IMG/VR virus record: IMGVR_UViG_3300042731_001380 | Location: 1-39,408 of that record | Direction: 5' to 3' (one strand) | DNA: 39,408 nt | Source: a virus | In this document: positions 25,249 to 34,200 of the stretch, in pieces | Numbering within the stretch: position 1 is the stretch's first letter | Layout of the letters: every line of letters starts with the position of its first letter | Translations under genes and position numbers: made by a program | The notes under the pieces: model-generated | The model's input: the letters and a program-made list of their open reading frames with translations, nothing else | What the model was told of the DNA's origin: nothing | Database searches by the model: none

Positions 25249-25256
25249 TATAAATA
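25249..25256 (+). promoter_or_regulatory. T4-type late promoter box (second of tandem pair)
   Basis: Exact TATAAATA 26 bases before the ATG of the gp13-like gene. The tandem pair would drive the neck-terminase operon (gp13, gp14, gp15, gp16, gp17). Confidence 0.8.
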
Positions 25257-25282
25257 GTATTATTCAACTATGGAACCATCAA

Positions 25283-26053
25283 ATGTACGCAACTAGTAAA
25301 GACGAACTGATAGACTATTGCCTACGTGCCTTAGGGCATCCAGTAGTAGACATCAACATTGATGAAGAACAACTAGACGATCGTATTGACGAGGCCGTCC
25401 AGTGGTTTCGTGAGTTTCACCCAGATGGTTCAAAAAGATTTTATCTGCAACACCAACTGACGCAACAAGACATCGATAATCAGTACATTGACTTTCCGGA
25501 TGATATGGATCTACTGAGCGTTGTCCGTATGATGCCTGTGTCTTACACAGGTGCGCAGACAGGGTGGTTCAGTGACGCATGGCAGTTCATGAAGTTTACT
25601 GTCAGTGATTTCGTCAACGGCCGTGGTATTCTTGGTGACCTTGCATACTACGAGCAGATGCAACAACACTTGTCATTGATCGACATGAAGTTAAGTGGTC
25701 ATCCAATAATCACATTCGATCGACAGTACAACCGTATTAATTTGCATATCAGTACATCCAAACTTGACGTAGACGACTACGTGGTGTTTGAGGTATATGG
25801 TGTGCGTAATCCAGATGACTCAGTAAATGAGTACAACAACCTTTGGAACCATCGTTTTTTAAAAGCATATGCGACTGCATTGATTAAGAAGCAGTGGGGT
25901 CAGAACCTCATCAAGTTTGACGGTATGACACTCCCAGGCGGAGTTACCGTGAACGCTCGTCAGATCTATGAAGATGCACTTCAGGATATTGACAAGATCA
26001 TGGAGAAATTCCGTGAAGAAGATGAGGAAGGCCCAATGTTCTTTATGGGGTAA
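25283..26053 (+). CDS. 13: Neck protein gp13-like (256 aa)
   Basis: This is the T4 gp13-type neck protein, which completes the portal vertex after DNA packaging and joins head to tail together with gp14. Recognisable features are the N-terminal YATSKDELIDYCLRALG and the middle DIDNQYIDFPDDMDLLSVVR. FDRQYNRINLHI follows, and the C-terminus is acidic (REEDEEG). It is shorter than T4 gp13 (309). An in-frame ATG at 25196 is rejected as the start because it would place the terminator and both late promoters inside the gene; the ATG at 25283 gives the expected protein. It is followed three bases later by gp14, in T4 order. Confidence 0.88.
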   Translation: MYATSKDELIDYCLRALGHPVVDINIDEEQLDDRIDEAVQWFREFHPDGSKRFYLQHQLTQQDIDNQYIDFPDDMDLLSVVRMMPVSYTGAQTGWFSDAWQFMKFTVSDFVNGRGILGDLAYYEQMQQHLSLIDMKLSGHPIITFDRQYNRINLHISTSKLDVDDYVVFEVYGVRNPDDSVNEYNNLWNHRFLKAYATALIKKQWGQNLIKFDGMTLPGGVTVNARQIYEDALQDIDKIMEKFREEDEEGPMFFMG

Positions 26054-26056
26054 CCG

Positions 26057-26941
26057 ATGGCGACCAATCCATACATTAGTCAAGGACATAGACCTGAACA
26101 GAGTCTATACGAAGACTTGGTCATTGAGTCCATTAAATTTTATGGACAAGATGTCTATTATCTACCAAGAGAAGTGGTAGAGCGAGAAGACATCTTCCTA
26201 GACAGTATTCAGTCTCAGTTCTCTGACGCATACAAGGTTGAGGTGTTCATTGAAAACACCGACGGTTTCGAAGGTGAGGGTGACCTATTCACTAAGTTTG
26301 GTATTGAGTTACGTGACCAAGCGACGTTTGTTATCGCACGTCGTCGATGGAGAGAACTGGTAGGTGATCGACTAACTCAACACGAGTTCAGGCCACGTGA
26401 AGGTGACGTTATCTACTTGCCTCTGTCAGAATCATTATTCCAAGTGATGAAGGTAGAGACGGAATCTCCGTTCTATCAGTTGAACCAGCTACCGTTATTC
26501 CGTCTACAGTGTGAGTTGTTCGAGTACTCAGACGAAGACTTCGACACAGGTATCGAAGAGATTGATGTCGTTGAGCGTGAGGCTGCATTCCAGTATCATA
26601 TTCAGATGGGTGCACCAGACTCAGACGAAGGTGGATTCTACTACATCGGTGAGAAGGTGGTTCAGACCTTCGACGACTTCACTCTTGAAGGTGAGGTCAC
26701 TGCATGGAATAGTGAAACCCGTATTTTGTCCATTGCACACACAGGTGCGGACGACGGTGCGTATCACATCTGGACAACTGACCGAATCATCGAGTCAGAC
26801 TCAGGTGCGCGTTACACACCAACACAGGTGTCTGAAGACATCAATGAGATTCAACCATTGAGCCAGAACAAGATATTCGATGATTTCGAAAACGACTTCG
26901 TGGACTTCAGTGAGAGGAATCCATTCGGAGATATATTCTAA
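26057..26941 (+). CDS. 14: Neck protein gp14-like (294 aa)
   Basis: This is a T4 gp14-type neck protein, the partner of gp13 in the head-completion ring that accepts the tail. The N-terminal stretch NPYISQGHRPEQSLYEDLVI and the segment IKFYGQDVYYLPREVV, followed by EVFIENTDGFEGEGD, are typical of this family (from memory). It is somewhat longer than the T4 protein (256). The C-terminus holds a short FDDFENDFVDFSERNPFGD motif. It is flanked by gp13 and gp15 with a one-base overlap into gp15, exactly as expected for the neck operon. Confidence 0.88.
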   Translation: MATNPYISQGHRPEQSLYEDLVIESIKFYGQDVYYLPREVVEREDIFLDSIQSQFSDAYKVEVFIENTDGFEGEGDLFTKFGIELRDQATFVIARRRWRELVGDRLTQHEFRPREGDVIYLPLSESLFQVMKVETESPFYQLNQLPLFRLQCELFEYSDEDFDTGIEEIDVVEREAAFQYHIQMGAPDSDEGGFYYIGEKVVQTFDDFTLEGEVTAWNSETRILSIAHTGADDGAYHIWTTDRIIESDSGARYTPTQVSEDINEIQPLSQNKIFDDFENDFVDFSERNPFGDIF

Positions 26942-27714
26942 TGTTCGGCACTTATTTTTATAACAAACGTGTACGTACCAGTGTATCGGTCTTCGGTTCA
27001 CTGTTCAATAACATACATGTTTTAAGAACAGATGCGAACGGTAAAGTATTGTCGCAGGTAAAAGTACCTCTATCATATGCGCCGAAGCGTAGTTTCCTTG
27101 AAAGATTAGAGGAGATGTCGCAAGGAGAAGATGCAGAACGTAGAGTTGCAATCAAGCTCCCACGTATGTCGTTCGAGATTACTTCGATGACTTACGATGC
27201 GCAGAGACAGTTACCGAAGATCAATAGTTTTACTGCATCCACAGAAGATGAATCAGGTAACACCAGACGCAAAGTATACACTGGTGTTCCATACAGTATT
27301 AGTTTCCAGTTGAGCGTCTATGCGAAGTCACAGGATGATGCACTACAGGTCGTAGAGCAGATACTACCTTACTTCTCTCCACAATACACTCTATCTGTCA
27401 AACCATTTTCTGATCTACCAGATGTTACGGAAGATGTCCCTATTGCACTGCAAGGGGTTGATTTCCAAGATGACTATGAGGGTCCGCTAGAACAACGTAG
27501 GACTATAATATATAATTTAAACTTTGAAATGAAAATGAACTTCTATGGGCCTGTCCAAGACGGTAAGATTATTCGTGAAGTTAACATGAATATGCACCTA
27601 ATGGACCCAGATGAATTCATCCACAACATCGAGATCACACCAGTTCCGGCTGACGTAAGTCCGGACGATGACTATGGTTTCGGGATAGAGTATAATGACG
27701 AGAGACACACGTAA
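26941..27714 (+). CDS. 15: Tail sheath stabiliser/tail terminator gp15-like (257 aa)
   Basis: T4 gp15 caps the finished tail as a hexameric ring, stabilises the contractile sheath and binds the neck. The protein begins MFGTYFYNKRVRTSVSVFGS, contains DVTEDVPIALQGVDFQDDYE and RRTIIYNLNFEMKMNFYGP, and is close to T4 gp15 in length (272). Its start shares one base with the gp14 stop. Its last 20 bases overlap the start of the small terminase gene. The tight packing suggests coupled translation in the neck-terminase operon. Confidence 0.88.
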   Translation: MFGTYFYNKRVRTSVSVFGSLFNNIHVLRTDANGKVLSQVKVPLSYAPKRSFLERLEEMSQGEDAERRVAIKLPRMSFEITSMTYDAQRQLPKINSFTASTEDESGNTRRKVYTGVPYSISFQLSVYAKSQDDALQVVEQILPYFSPQYTLSVKPFSDLPDVTEDVPIALQGVDFQDDYEGPLEQRRTIIYNLNFEMKMNFYGPVQDGKIIREVNMNMHLMDPDEFIHNIEITPVPADVSPDDDYGFGIEYNDERHT

Positions 27715-28087
27715 ACCACCAGCGTTATTTGACGAAGAGCAGAAAAAGAACTTCGTCCACGAACAAGACTACGAATACTCTAGGGACACTTACTATGACC
27801 TCATAGAGAAAGGTCGTGAGTCACTAGAACTTATGATTGAAGTCGCACGTGAGAGTGAGCACCCTCGTGCGTTCGAGGTATTGTCGAACATGATCAAGGG
27901 CATCGCAGATGTCAATGATAAGTTGATGGACTTGAATAAGAAACAGAAGGAACTGCAGAAAGACGATTCCGCTGTTGAAAAAACTACGACGAACAACAAT
28001 CTGTTCGTTGGGTCTACTACAGAGCTACAACGCATGTTGCAGGGTCAAGATGAGAAAGTCATCGATCACGATGACAGTGATGAATGA
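27695..28087 (+). CDS. 16: Small terminase subunit gp16-like (130 aa)
   Basis: The small terminase forms a ring that recognises concatemeric phage DNA and stimulates the large subunit. The protein is mostly helical, with a central pair LIEKGRESLELMIEVARES and FEVLSNMIKGIADVNDKL that suits the oligomerising coiled-coil core of T4 gp16. It is shorter than the T4 protein (164). The gene begins inside gp15 and its stop overlaps the ATG of gp17 (ATGA). Assignment rests on this position and the helical pattern more than on sequence identity. Confidence 0.8.
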   Translation: MTRDTRKPPALFDEEQKKNFVHEQDYEYSRDTYYDLIEKGRESLELMIEVARESEHPRAFEVLSNMIKGIADVNDKLMDLNKKQKELQKDDSAVEKTTTNNNLFVGSTTELQRMLQGQDEKVIDHDDSDE

Positions 28088-29709
28088 GTACGTACACAAA
28101 GAACTCCTACTTAGGTAATCCAAATGTAAAGCGTGATGGTGTCTCAGAAGAATGGGACGCTAAGAAACTGCGCGAGTATAAAAAGTGCATGAACGATCCC
28201 GCGTACTTCTGTCGCAAGTACGTGAAAGTCGTGCACCTTGACAAAGGTTTGGTCCCGTTCAAACTATATCCTTATCAGGAGGAGATGTTCGAGCACTTCA
28301 ACAATAACCGATTCAATATCGTGTTGGCTTGTCGTCAGTCGGGTAAGTCGATTAGTTCGGTCGGGTATCTGTTGTGGTACGCACTGTTTCATCCAGAGAA
28401 GACTATCGCGATCCTCGCAAACAAGGGTATGACTGCACGTGAGATGTTGGCGCGTGTTACACTTATGTTGGAGAACCTACCGTTCTTTTTGCAACCTGGC
28501 TGTAAGGCACTGAACAAGGGGTCACTGGAATTCTCCAACAACTCTCGTATCATCGCAGCCGCGACATCCGGATCATCGATTCGTGGTATGTCGGTCAACC
28601 TACTATTCCTAGATGAGTTTGCGTTCGTCGAGAACGCGGCAGAGTTCTATACATCAACCTATCCGGTAATCTCATCGGGTAAGGACACTAAGGTCATCAT
28701 CACATCAACCGCAAACGGTATAGGCAATACCTACCACAAGATCTGGGAAGGTGCGGTACAGGGTGTGAATGAATACAAACCGTTTCGTGTGGATTGGTGG
28801 GATGTCCCCGGCCGAGATGAAAAATGGAAAGAACAGACCATCGCAAACACGTCCAGTCTGCAGTTCGATCAAGAATTCGGTAACACGTTCTTCGGTACAG
28901 GTAATACGTTGATCGAGGGTCAGGTACTTCTGGACCTACGTGCGCGTGAACCACTACAAAGACTTGAGGGTGGAGATCTTCTGGTATACGAAGAACCCGT
29001 CGCAGGACATCAATATATCATGACCGTTGACGTTTGTCAAGGGCGTGGTCAAGATTATTCTACGTTTAATATTATCGACGTATCACAGAGACCGTTCAAA
29101 CAGGTATGCGTATATCGTAATAACATGATATCACCTATCCTATACCCTAACATCATCTACAAGTACGCAACACTGTATAACGAAGCGTACACGGTCATCG
29201 AGAACAATGACCAAGGAATGGTCGTATGCGTGGGTCTATACCAAGACCTAGAGTACGAGAACATTCACCTTGAGTCTGCGGTTAAATCCGATGCGATCGG
29301 TATTCGCATGGACCGCAAGGTCAAACGCATTGGGTGTTCACAGATCAAAGACATCATCGAGAACAACAAACTGCATATCGTTGATGAGAACACCATCATG
29401 GAGATCTCCACGTTTGTGTCCAAGGGACAGTCGTTCGAGGCCAGCGACGGTAACCACGATGACTTGATGATGAACCTTGTGATGTTCGGTTACTTCGTTG
29501 GTACACAGGCTTGGGGTGACATCACAGAAGTCGATATTAAACGTATGTTGTTCGATCACCGCATGAAAGAAATCGAAGATGATGTACCGCCGTTTGGTAT
29601 TATCGATGACGGTAGTGATTATATTCCGCAACAGGATCTACACGATCCGTATAATATGGGGTGGCATTCGGTTGAAGGAATCGACTTCACACCAACCGAA
29701 GATTGGTGA
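28084..29709 (+). CDS. 17: Terminase large subunit gp17-like (541 aa)
   Basis: This is the ATP-driven DNA packaging motor and headful nuclease. The ATPase domain shows a Walker A variant CRQSGKS at 83-89 and Walker B LLFLDE at 173-178 with catalytic Glu178. A coupling motif TSTAN lies at 207-211. The C-terminal RNase H-like nuclease shows Asp316 in YIMTVDVCQGRGQDYS, Glu373 in VIENNDQG, and Asp459/Asp460 in DGNHDDLMMNL, as expected for the metal-binding triad. The length is a little below T4 gp17 (610). It overlaps gp16 by four bases and is the last gene before a new late promoter. Confidence 0.95.
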   Translation: MSTYTKNSYLGNPNVKRDGVSEEWDAKKLREYKKCMNDPAYFCRKYVKVVHLDKGLVPFKLYPYQEEMFEHFNNNRFNIVLACRQSGKSISSVGYLLWYALFHPEKTIAILANKGMTAREMLARVTLMLENLPFFLQPGCKALNKGSLEFSNNSRIIAAATSGSSIRGMSVNLLFLDEFAFVENAAEFYTSTYPVISSGKDTKVIITSTANGIGNTYHKIWEGAVQGVNEYKPFRVDWWDVPGRDEKWKEQTIANTSSLQFDQEFGNTFFGTGNTLIEGQVLLDLRAREPLQRLEGGDLLVYEEPVAGHQYIMTVDVCQGRGQDYSTFNIIDVSQRPFKQVCVYRNNMISPILYPNIIYKYATLYNEAYTVIENNDQGMVVCVGLYQDLEYENIHLESAVKSDAIGIRMDRKVKRIGCSQIKDIIENNKLHIVDENTIMEISTFVSKGQSFEASDGNHDDLMMNLVMFGYFVGTQAWGDITEVDIKRMLFDHRMKEIEDDVPPFGIIDDGSDYIPQQDLHDPYNMGWHSVEGIDFTPTEDW

Positions 29710-29721
29710 AAATCGGTAAGT

Positions 29722-29729
29722 TATAAATA
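29722..29729 (+). promoter_or_regulatory. T4-type late promoter box
   Basis: Exact TATAAATA between the terminase and sheath genes, 66 bases before the gp18 ATG. It would drive gp18, gp19 and, through a weak hairpin at 32143, gp20. Confidence 0.8.
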
Positions 29730-29795
29730 GATACATTGACAATTTCTCCGTATTATGTTTAACTTATTATTCGCTACCGATTAAAGGAAAAGGTT

Positions 29796-31589
29796 ATGGC
29801 ATTATCAAATCCATCTGCTTCGCCTGCCGTAACTGTACGTGAGGTTGATCTGTCTGGCGTTGCGCCAAACGTTCAAACCACTACAGGTGCATTTGTAGGC
29901 AACTTTAGATGGGGTCCAGCAGACCAACGCGTCTTACTCTCTGGTGAGGGTGATCTTGCGTCAGTGTTCGGTACTCCGTCAAAATCAAATGCAGTAGACT
30001 TTTTGTCTGCCGCATACTTTCTAAAATATTCTAACTCACTTTTCGTTGTACGTGCAGTATCAGCTGATGCATTCAATGCGTCAACTAGTATTGATCCAAA
30101 CGGTGTTCTAATCTCACCTGAAGTTCCTGCTGTCTACATGACAGACAGTGACGGTAATCAGGTACTAGACTCAGATCAACAGCCTGTCGTTGTTACTCCT
30201 GCGGTTCCTGCAGTTTATGGACCAGAGACAGCTCGTCAAGTTAAGAACGAAGCCGAGTGGGATTCTATGGTGTGGGACGCATCACTAGGTTCATTCGTCG
30301 CTAAGTTCCCAGGCGAACTAGGTAACGCACTATCTGTACACATCTGTCCAGCGGGTGCAGACTTTGCAGGTTGGGCATACAGTGATTTCTTCACTGGTCC
30401 TGCTGCAACTTCTGATTGGGCTGCAGAACGTGGTGCATCTAACGATGAAGTACACGTAGTTGTTACTGATCGCACAGGTGCAATCTCTGGTACTGTTGGT
30501 TCAGTATTAGAAACGTTCGCATTCGTATCAGTCGCTGACGGTGCAAAGACTCCAGAAGGTTCACCAAACTACATCAAGGACGTAGTCGATGCACAATCTG
30601 CATACGTCTGGTTCGGTGGTTTCGGTTCTGAACTATCATGGGGATCTAACTCAGGTACAGCACCATCTGTCGATACTCCAGTAAACTACGCGGGCGGTTC
30701 ATCTGCATCTGTCGCATTTACTAGCGGTACCGACGGAAGCGTTGCAACTCCAGATTACTCACTATTCTCTGACGTAGAGGAAGTGGTCGTAGATTTCTTG
30801 ATCACTCCGAAGGACGGTGACGTATCTGCATTGAATGCAATCGCATCACAACGCAAGGACTGTGTAGTCGTCGCATCACCAACAGAAGCTGCAGTCGGTG
30901 ACGCAGCCGCAACCGTTGCATGGGCAGACGGTCTAGGTATCAGTTCATCGTACGTAGTCGTAGACAACAACTGGTTGAAAGTTTTCGACAAGTACAACGA
31001 TCAGTACGTAAACATTCCAGCTGCATCATCCACTGCGGGTGTTATGGCTGCAACAGACGCAAGCGCAGCGCCATGGTTCTCACCAGCGGGTAACCGTCGT
31101 GGTAACTACCTAGGCGTAACTGACATTGTTGCACATCCAGACAAGGGTGACCGTGACACATTGTACAAGGCGGGCGTTAACCCTATCGCAAACATTCCTG
31201 GCCAAGGTGTTCTACTGTTCGGTGACAAGACGTTCTTGAAGCGTCCATCGGCATTTGATCGCATCAACGTACGTCGTATGTTCTTGGCAATCGAGCGTTC
31301 AATCGCTTCTGCAGGAAAGAACGTAATGTTTGAGTTCAACGATGAGTTCACTCGTGCAGAGTTTGTAAACATCGTAGAACCACTACTACGTGAGATTCAG
31401 GGTCGTCGAGGTATCACTGACTTTAAAGTAGTCTGTGATGAAACTAACAATACTCCTGCTGTCGTTGACCGCAACGAGTTCGTCGCATCTATCTTCATCA
31501 AGCCAGCACGTTCTATTAACTTCGTGACATTGAACTTTGTCGCAGTTCGTAGTGGTGTAGACTTCGACGAAGTAGTCGGCGTAGTATAA
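29796..31589 (+). CDS. 18: Tail sheath protein gp18-like (597 aa)
   Basis: This is the contractile sheath subunit. The N-terminus (SPAVTVREVDLSGVAPNVQT, then GAFVGNFRWGP) and the C-terminal half (NRRGNYLGVTDIVAHPDKGD, FLKRPSAFDRINVRRMFLAI) are typical of T4-type sheath proteins. The C-terminal strand exchange region ends in FDEVVGVV. The length is below T4 gp18 (659), with the variable protruding domain at about 110-330. A short VPAVY phrase occurs twice near residues 110-145, flanking an Asp-rich loop. A purine-rich AAAGGAAAAGG ribosome-binding stretch precedes the ATG, as expected for an abundant virion protein. Confidence 0.93.
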   Translation: MALSNPSASPAVTVREVDLSGVAPNVQTTTGAFVGNFRWGPADQRVLLSGEGDLASVFGTPSKSNAVDFLSAAYFLKYSNSLFVVRAVSADAFNASTSIDPNGVLISPEVPAVYMTDSDGNQVLDSDQQPVVVTPAVPAVYGPETARQVKNEAEWDSMVWDASLGSFVAKFPGELGNALSVHICPAGADFAGWAYSDFFTGPAATSDWAAERGASNDEVHVVVTDRTGAISGTVGSVLETFAFVSVADGAKTPEGSPNYIKDVVDAQSAYVWFGGFGSELSWGSNSGTAPSVDTPVNYAGGSSASVAFTSGTDGSVATPDYSLFSDVEEVVVDFLITPKDGDVSALNAIASQRKDCVVVASPTEAAVGDAAATVAWADGLGISSSYVVVDNNWLKVFDKYNDQYVNIPAASSTAGVMAATDASAAPWFSPAGNRRGNYLGVTDIVAHPDKGDRDTLYKAGVNPIANIPGQGVLLFGDKTFLKRPSAFDRINVRRMFLAIERSIASAGKNVMFEFNDEFTRAEFVNIVEPLLREIQGRRGITDFKVVCDETNNTPAVVDRNEFVASIFIKPARSINFVTLNFVAVRSGVDFDEVVGVV

Positions 31590-31599
31590 GGAGATAGTC

Positions 31600-32121
31600 A
31601 TGTCACTTAGAGTCGATGATTTTAAAGCAAAACTAAAGGGCGGCGGTGCACGTTCCAACCTATTCAAGGCTACTGTAAACTTCCCTGCATACGCAGGTGG
31701 TGACGCAGAGTTAACTTCATTCATGTGTAAGGCTGCACAGTTGCCTGCATCTGTAATGAATGTTATCAGTGTACCGTTCCGTGGTCGTGAGTTAAAGATC
31801 GCGGGTGATCGTACGTTCGAAACTTGGACTGTTACTATTATTAACGACACAGGCTTCGAGGTGCGTAACGCTATGGAACGTTGGATGAACGGTATCAATG
31901 CACACAGTGCAAACGTTGGTCTGACTAACCCTGTTACATATCAAGCGGATTTGATTGTTGAACAACTTGACAAAGACGGATCTACCCTAAAGACATACAA
32001 CTTCCGTGGATGTTTCCCAACTAACGTTGCATCCATTGACTTATCGTATGAGCAAGAAGGTATCCAAGATTTTCAGGTTGAGTTCCAAGTTCAATACTGG
32101 GAAGCGAATACAACAAGTTAA
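31600..32121 (+). CDS. 19: Tail tube protein gp19-like (173 aa)
   Basis: This subunit forms the inner tube on which the sheath assembles. LKGGGARSNLFKATVNFP at the N-terminus, then LTSFMCKAAQLPAS, a VERW-like helix (NAMERWMNGIN) and the phrase YNFRGCFPTNVASIDLSYE are typical of T4 gp19 homologues, and the length is close to T4 (163). It follows gp18 by ten bases behind a clear AAGGAGAT ribosome-binding site. A structural relative without the same sequence lies at 37512. Confidence 0.93.
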   Translation: MSLRVDDFKAKLKGGGARSNLFKATVNFPAYAGGDAELTSFMCKAAQLPASVMNVISVPFRGRELKIAGDRTFETWTVTIINDTGFEVRNAMERWMNGINAHSANVGLTNPVTYQADLIVEQLDKDGSTLKTYNFRGCFPTNVASIDLSYEQEGIQDFQVEFQVQYWEANTTS

Positions 32122-32142
32122 ATATGATATACATATAGAATC

Positions 32143-32162
32143 GGTGGGGGTAAAACCCCACC
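32143..32162 (+). terminator. Hairpin between tail tube and portal genes
   Basis: GGTGGGG at 32143-32149 pairs with CCCCACC at 32156-32162 around the loop GTAAAA. No T-run follows. It may attenuate or protect the abundant gp18-gp19 message, so that less transcript reaches the portal gene. Confidence 0.5.
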
Positions 32163-32182
32163 CATTCATAATGTGAGGCATC

Positions 32183-33694
32183 ATGGCAGAGAACAACAAC
32201 ATTTTTCAGGCGTTCGGGTTCGAGTTAAAACGAGTCGCAAAACAACGAGAGGAAGATAAGAAGGCACCATCCATCGTACCAAAGATCGATGAGGATGGGG
32301 CTGGTTACGTCACTGCATCTGGTTCCTATTTCGGTCAGTACATCGATCTTGATGGTACTGGCGCAAAAGACAATCAAGAACTCATTCGTAAGTATCGCGT
32401 GATCGCAGAACACCCTGAGTGTGATGCAGCCATTGAAGATATCGTGAACGAGGCGATTGTCGCAGGTGAGTTGGAATCTACCATCACCGTCAATCTGGAC
32501 AAAGTAGAAGCTCCAGACCGAATCAAAAAGACGATCACTGAAGAGTTCAATGACATCGTAAGTATGTTGAACTTCGAGGAGTACGGTCACGACATGTTTC
32601 GTTCGTGGTACGTAGACGGTCGCATCTATCATCACCTTGTGGTCAACGAGTCAAACTTGAAGGCGGGTATTCAAGAGATCCGTCCTATCGATTCGACTAA
32701 GATTCGCAAGGTAAAAGAAATCCAACATAAGAAAGACCCTAAGACGGGTGCGAAACTTGTGGATAAAGTCAATGACTTTTACATCTACCAAGAACGCGCA
32801 GGCGCTAATAATGGTATCAAGTTGACCAGCGACTCCGTATCTTATGTTACTTCAGGATTGTTAGACACGTCGAAGAAGCGTGTACTATCATATATGCACA
32901 AGGCAATCAAGCCGGTCAATCAGTTGCGTATGATGGAAGACTCTCTAGTCATCTATCGTATGGCACGTGCACCAGAACGTCGTATCTTCTACATCGACGT
33001 GGGTAACCTACCGAAGGGTAAGGCAGAACAACACATCAAGGACATCATGTCGCGTTATCGCAACAAGGTAGTCTATGATGCGAACTCTGGTGAGATCAAA
33101 GATGACCGCAAACACATGTCGATGCTCGAAGACTTCTGGTTACCACGTCGTGAAGGTGGACGTGGTACTGAGATAAGTACACTGCCTGGGGGCGAGAACT
33201 TAGGTCAGATCGACGATATCCTTTATTTCCAAAAGAAGCTGTACCGTTCATTGAACGTACCATTGAATCGTCTGGAGCAAGAGGCTCAGTTCTCTCTAGG
33301 TAGATCTACAGAGATCAACCGTGACGAAGTTAAGTTCCAGAAATTTATTGACCGTCTCCGCAGAAAATTCTCTAGTCTGTTCCTAGGCATCCTAAAGAAA
33401 CAGTTGATCATGAAGGGTGTCTGTACCGAACAAGACTGGGAAGATTGGAGAACGGAAATACAGGTTGACTACAACCGTGATAACCATTTTGCAGAGCTGA
33501 AGGACGCAGAGATTCTGCGTGAACGTCTACAGACGATGGACCAGATATCACAGTATGTAGGTGAATATTTCTCACGTGAGTGGGTAATGAAAAACGTCAT
33601 GATGTTTAATGACGAAGACATTGAAAATATGCGCAAAGAAGTCGAAGGCGAGAACGCTAAAGACGATGGCGCGGATGAAGAACCGGAGATGTAA
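32183..33694 (+). CDS. 20: Portal vertex protein gp20-like (503 aa)
   Basis: This is the dodecameric portal through which DNA enters the head. Typical features are ASGSYFGQYIDLDG near the N-terminus, AEHPECDAAIEDIVNEAIV, and RYRNKVVYDANSGEIKDD. EDFWLPRREGGRGTEISTLPGG follows, then SLNVPLNRLEQE. The C-terminus is acidic. The length is near T4 gp20 (524). No late promoter box lies directly upstream, so it depends on the promoter before gp18 through the hairpin at 32143. That fits the low number of portal copies needed per particle compared with sheath and tube. Confidence 0.94.
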   Translation: MAENNNIFQAFGFELKRVAKQREEDKKAPSIVPKIDEDGAGYVTASGSYFGQYIDLDGTGAKDNQELIRKYRVIAEHPECDAAIEDIVNEAIVAGELESTITVNLDKVEAPDRIKKTITEEFNDIVSMLNFEEYGHDMFRSWYVDGRIYHHLVVNESNLKAGIQEIRPIDSTKIRKVKEIQHKKDPKTGAKLVDKVNDFYIYQERAGANNGIKLTSDSVSYVTSGLLDTSKKRVLSYMHKAIKPVNQLRMMEDSLVIYRMARAPERRIFYIDVGNLPKGKAEQHIKDIMSRYRNKVVYDANSGEIKDDRKHMSMLEDFWLPRREGGRGTEISTLPGGENLGQIDDILYFQKKLYRSLNVPLNRLEQEAQFSLGRSTEINRDEVKFQKFIDRLRRKFSSLFLGILKKQLIMKGVCTEQDWEDWRTEIQVDYNRDNHFAELKDAEILRERLQTMDQISQYVGEYFSREWVMKNVMMFNDEDIENMRKEVEGENAKDDGADEEPEM

Positions 33695-33697
33695 ATA

Positions 33698-34057
33698 ATG
33701 AGTGACGATCAATCACTAGATGTTGAAACACTTGAGTTGGATGACGAAGTAGAGGTAGAGGCCACTGAAGAAGAGGTCGCCGTTGATCCTACTATGAGCT
33801 TTGTCGATGCACTTGCATCGGGAAACTTTAATGATGCAGAAACACTATTTAATGATATTTTAGGCGACAAGGTTCAGGCAACACTTGACGCAGAGAAGAT
33901 CGCTGTCGCAGGACAGATATTTAATGGTGAACCAGATTACGAGGAAGACTTTACCGAAGACGATGTCGAGTATGGTGAAGAGGCCGCGGAGTTCGGTTCT
34001 GCTGAGGAAGTTGCGGTCGAGGAGACCGACGAAGAAGCCGTAGAAACTGAAGAGTGA
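33698..34057 (+). CDS. 67: Acidic prohead core protein in the gene 67 position (119 aa)
   Basis: The protein is dominated by Asp and Glu, with a short helical centre (TMSFVDALASGNFNDAETLFNDIL) and a C-terminal run of acidic residues. It lies where T4 has gene 67, between portal and protease. T4 gp67 (80 residues) is an acidic scaffold-core protein cleaved by gp21, so a similar role is likely. Sequence similarity itself is hard to judge from such composition. The ribosome-binding site GGAGATG overlaps the end of the portal gene. The symbol reflects position and character, not a confirmed match. Confidence 0.65.
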   Translation: MSDDQSLDVETLELDDEVEVEATEEEVAVDPTMSFVDALASGNFNDAETLFNDILGDKVQATLDAEKIAVAGQIFNGEPDYEEDFTEDDVEYGEEAAEFGSAEEVAVEETDEEAVETEE

Positions 34058-34064
34058 TAAACAT

Positions 34065-34078
34065 CGGACAGCTGTCCG
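34065..34078. other. Perfect 14-bp palindrome
   Basis: CGGACAGCTGTCCG is fully self-complementary and lies just after the stop of the acidic core gene, upstream of a hairpin terminator. No loop bases are present, so a dimeric protein site is as likely as an RNA structure. Confidence 0.35.
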
Positions 34079-34110
34079 TCTAAGTAATTATTCTTTATTA
34101 GAACTGTAAG

Positions 34111-34134
34111 ACGCCTCGCTGTGGGGGCGTTTTG
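34111..34134 (+). terminator. Hairpin terminator after the acidic core gene
   Basis: ACGCCTC at 34111-34117 pairs with GGGGCGT at 34124-34130 (one G-T pair) around the loop GCTGTG and leads into TTTGC. It would separate the portal unit from the protease-capsid unit. Confidence 0.65.
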
Positions 34135-34174
34135 CATTACGTTATAACAAAATGTTCGTTAAAATTTTTTTTTG

Positions 34175-34182
34175 TATAAATA
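34175..34182 (+). promoter_or_regulatory. T4-type late promoter box
   Basis: Exact TATAAATA, preceded by a T-run, 18 bases before the ATG of the 65-residue gene. It would drive that gene together with gp21, gp22 and gp23. Confidence 0.8.
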
Positions 34183-34200
34183 ATACAAAACGAGGGTGTT

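Noticed and set aside
25196-25282. N-terminal extension of the gp13 gene from ATG 25196
   Set aside because: It would place the UUCG terminator and both late promoters inside the coding sequence. The ATG at 25283 gives the expected gp13 start.
33690-33697. TGTAAATA as a late promoter before the acidic core gene
   Set aside because: It has one mismatch to the box and overlaps the portal stop codon, one base before the next ATG. The transcript would start inside the gene.
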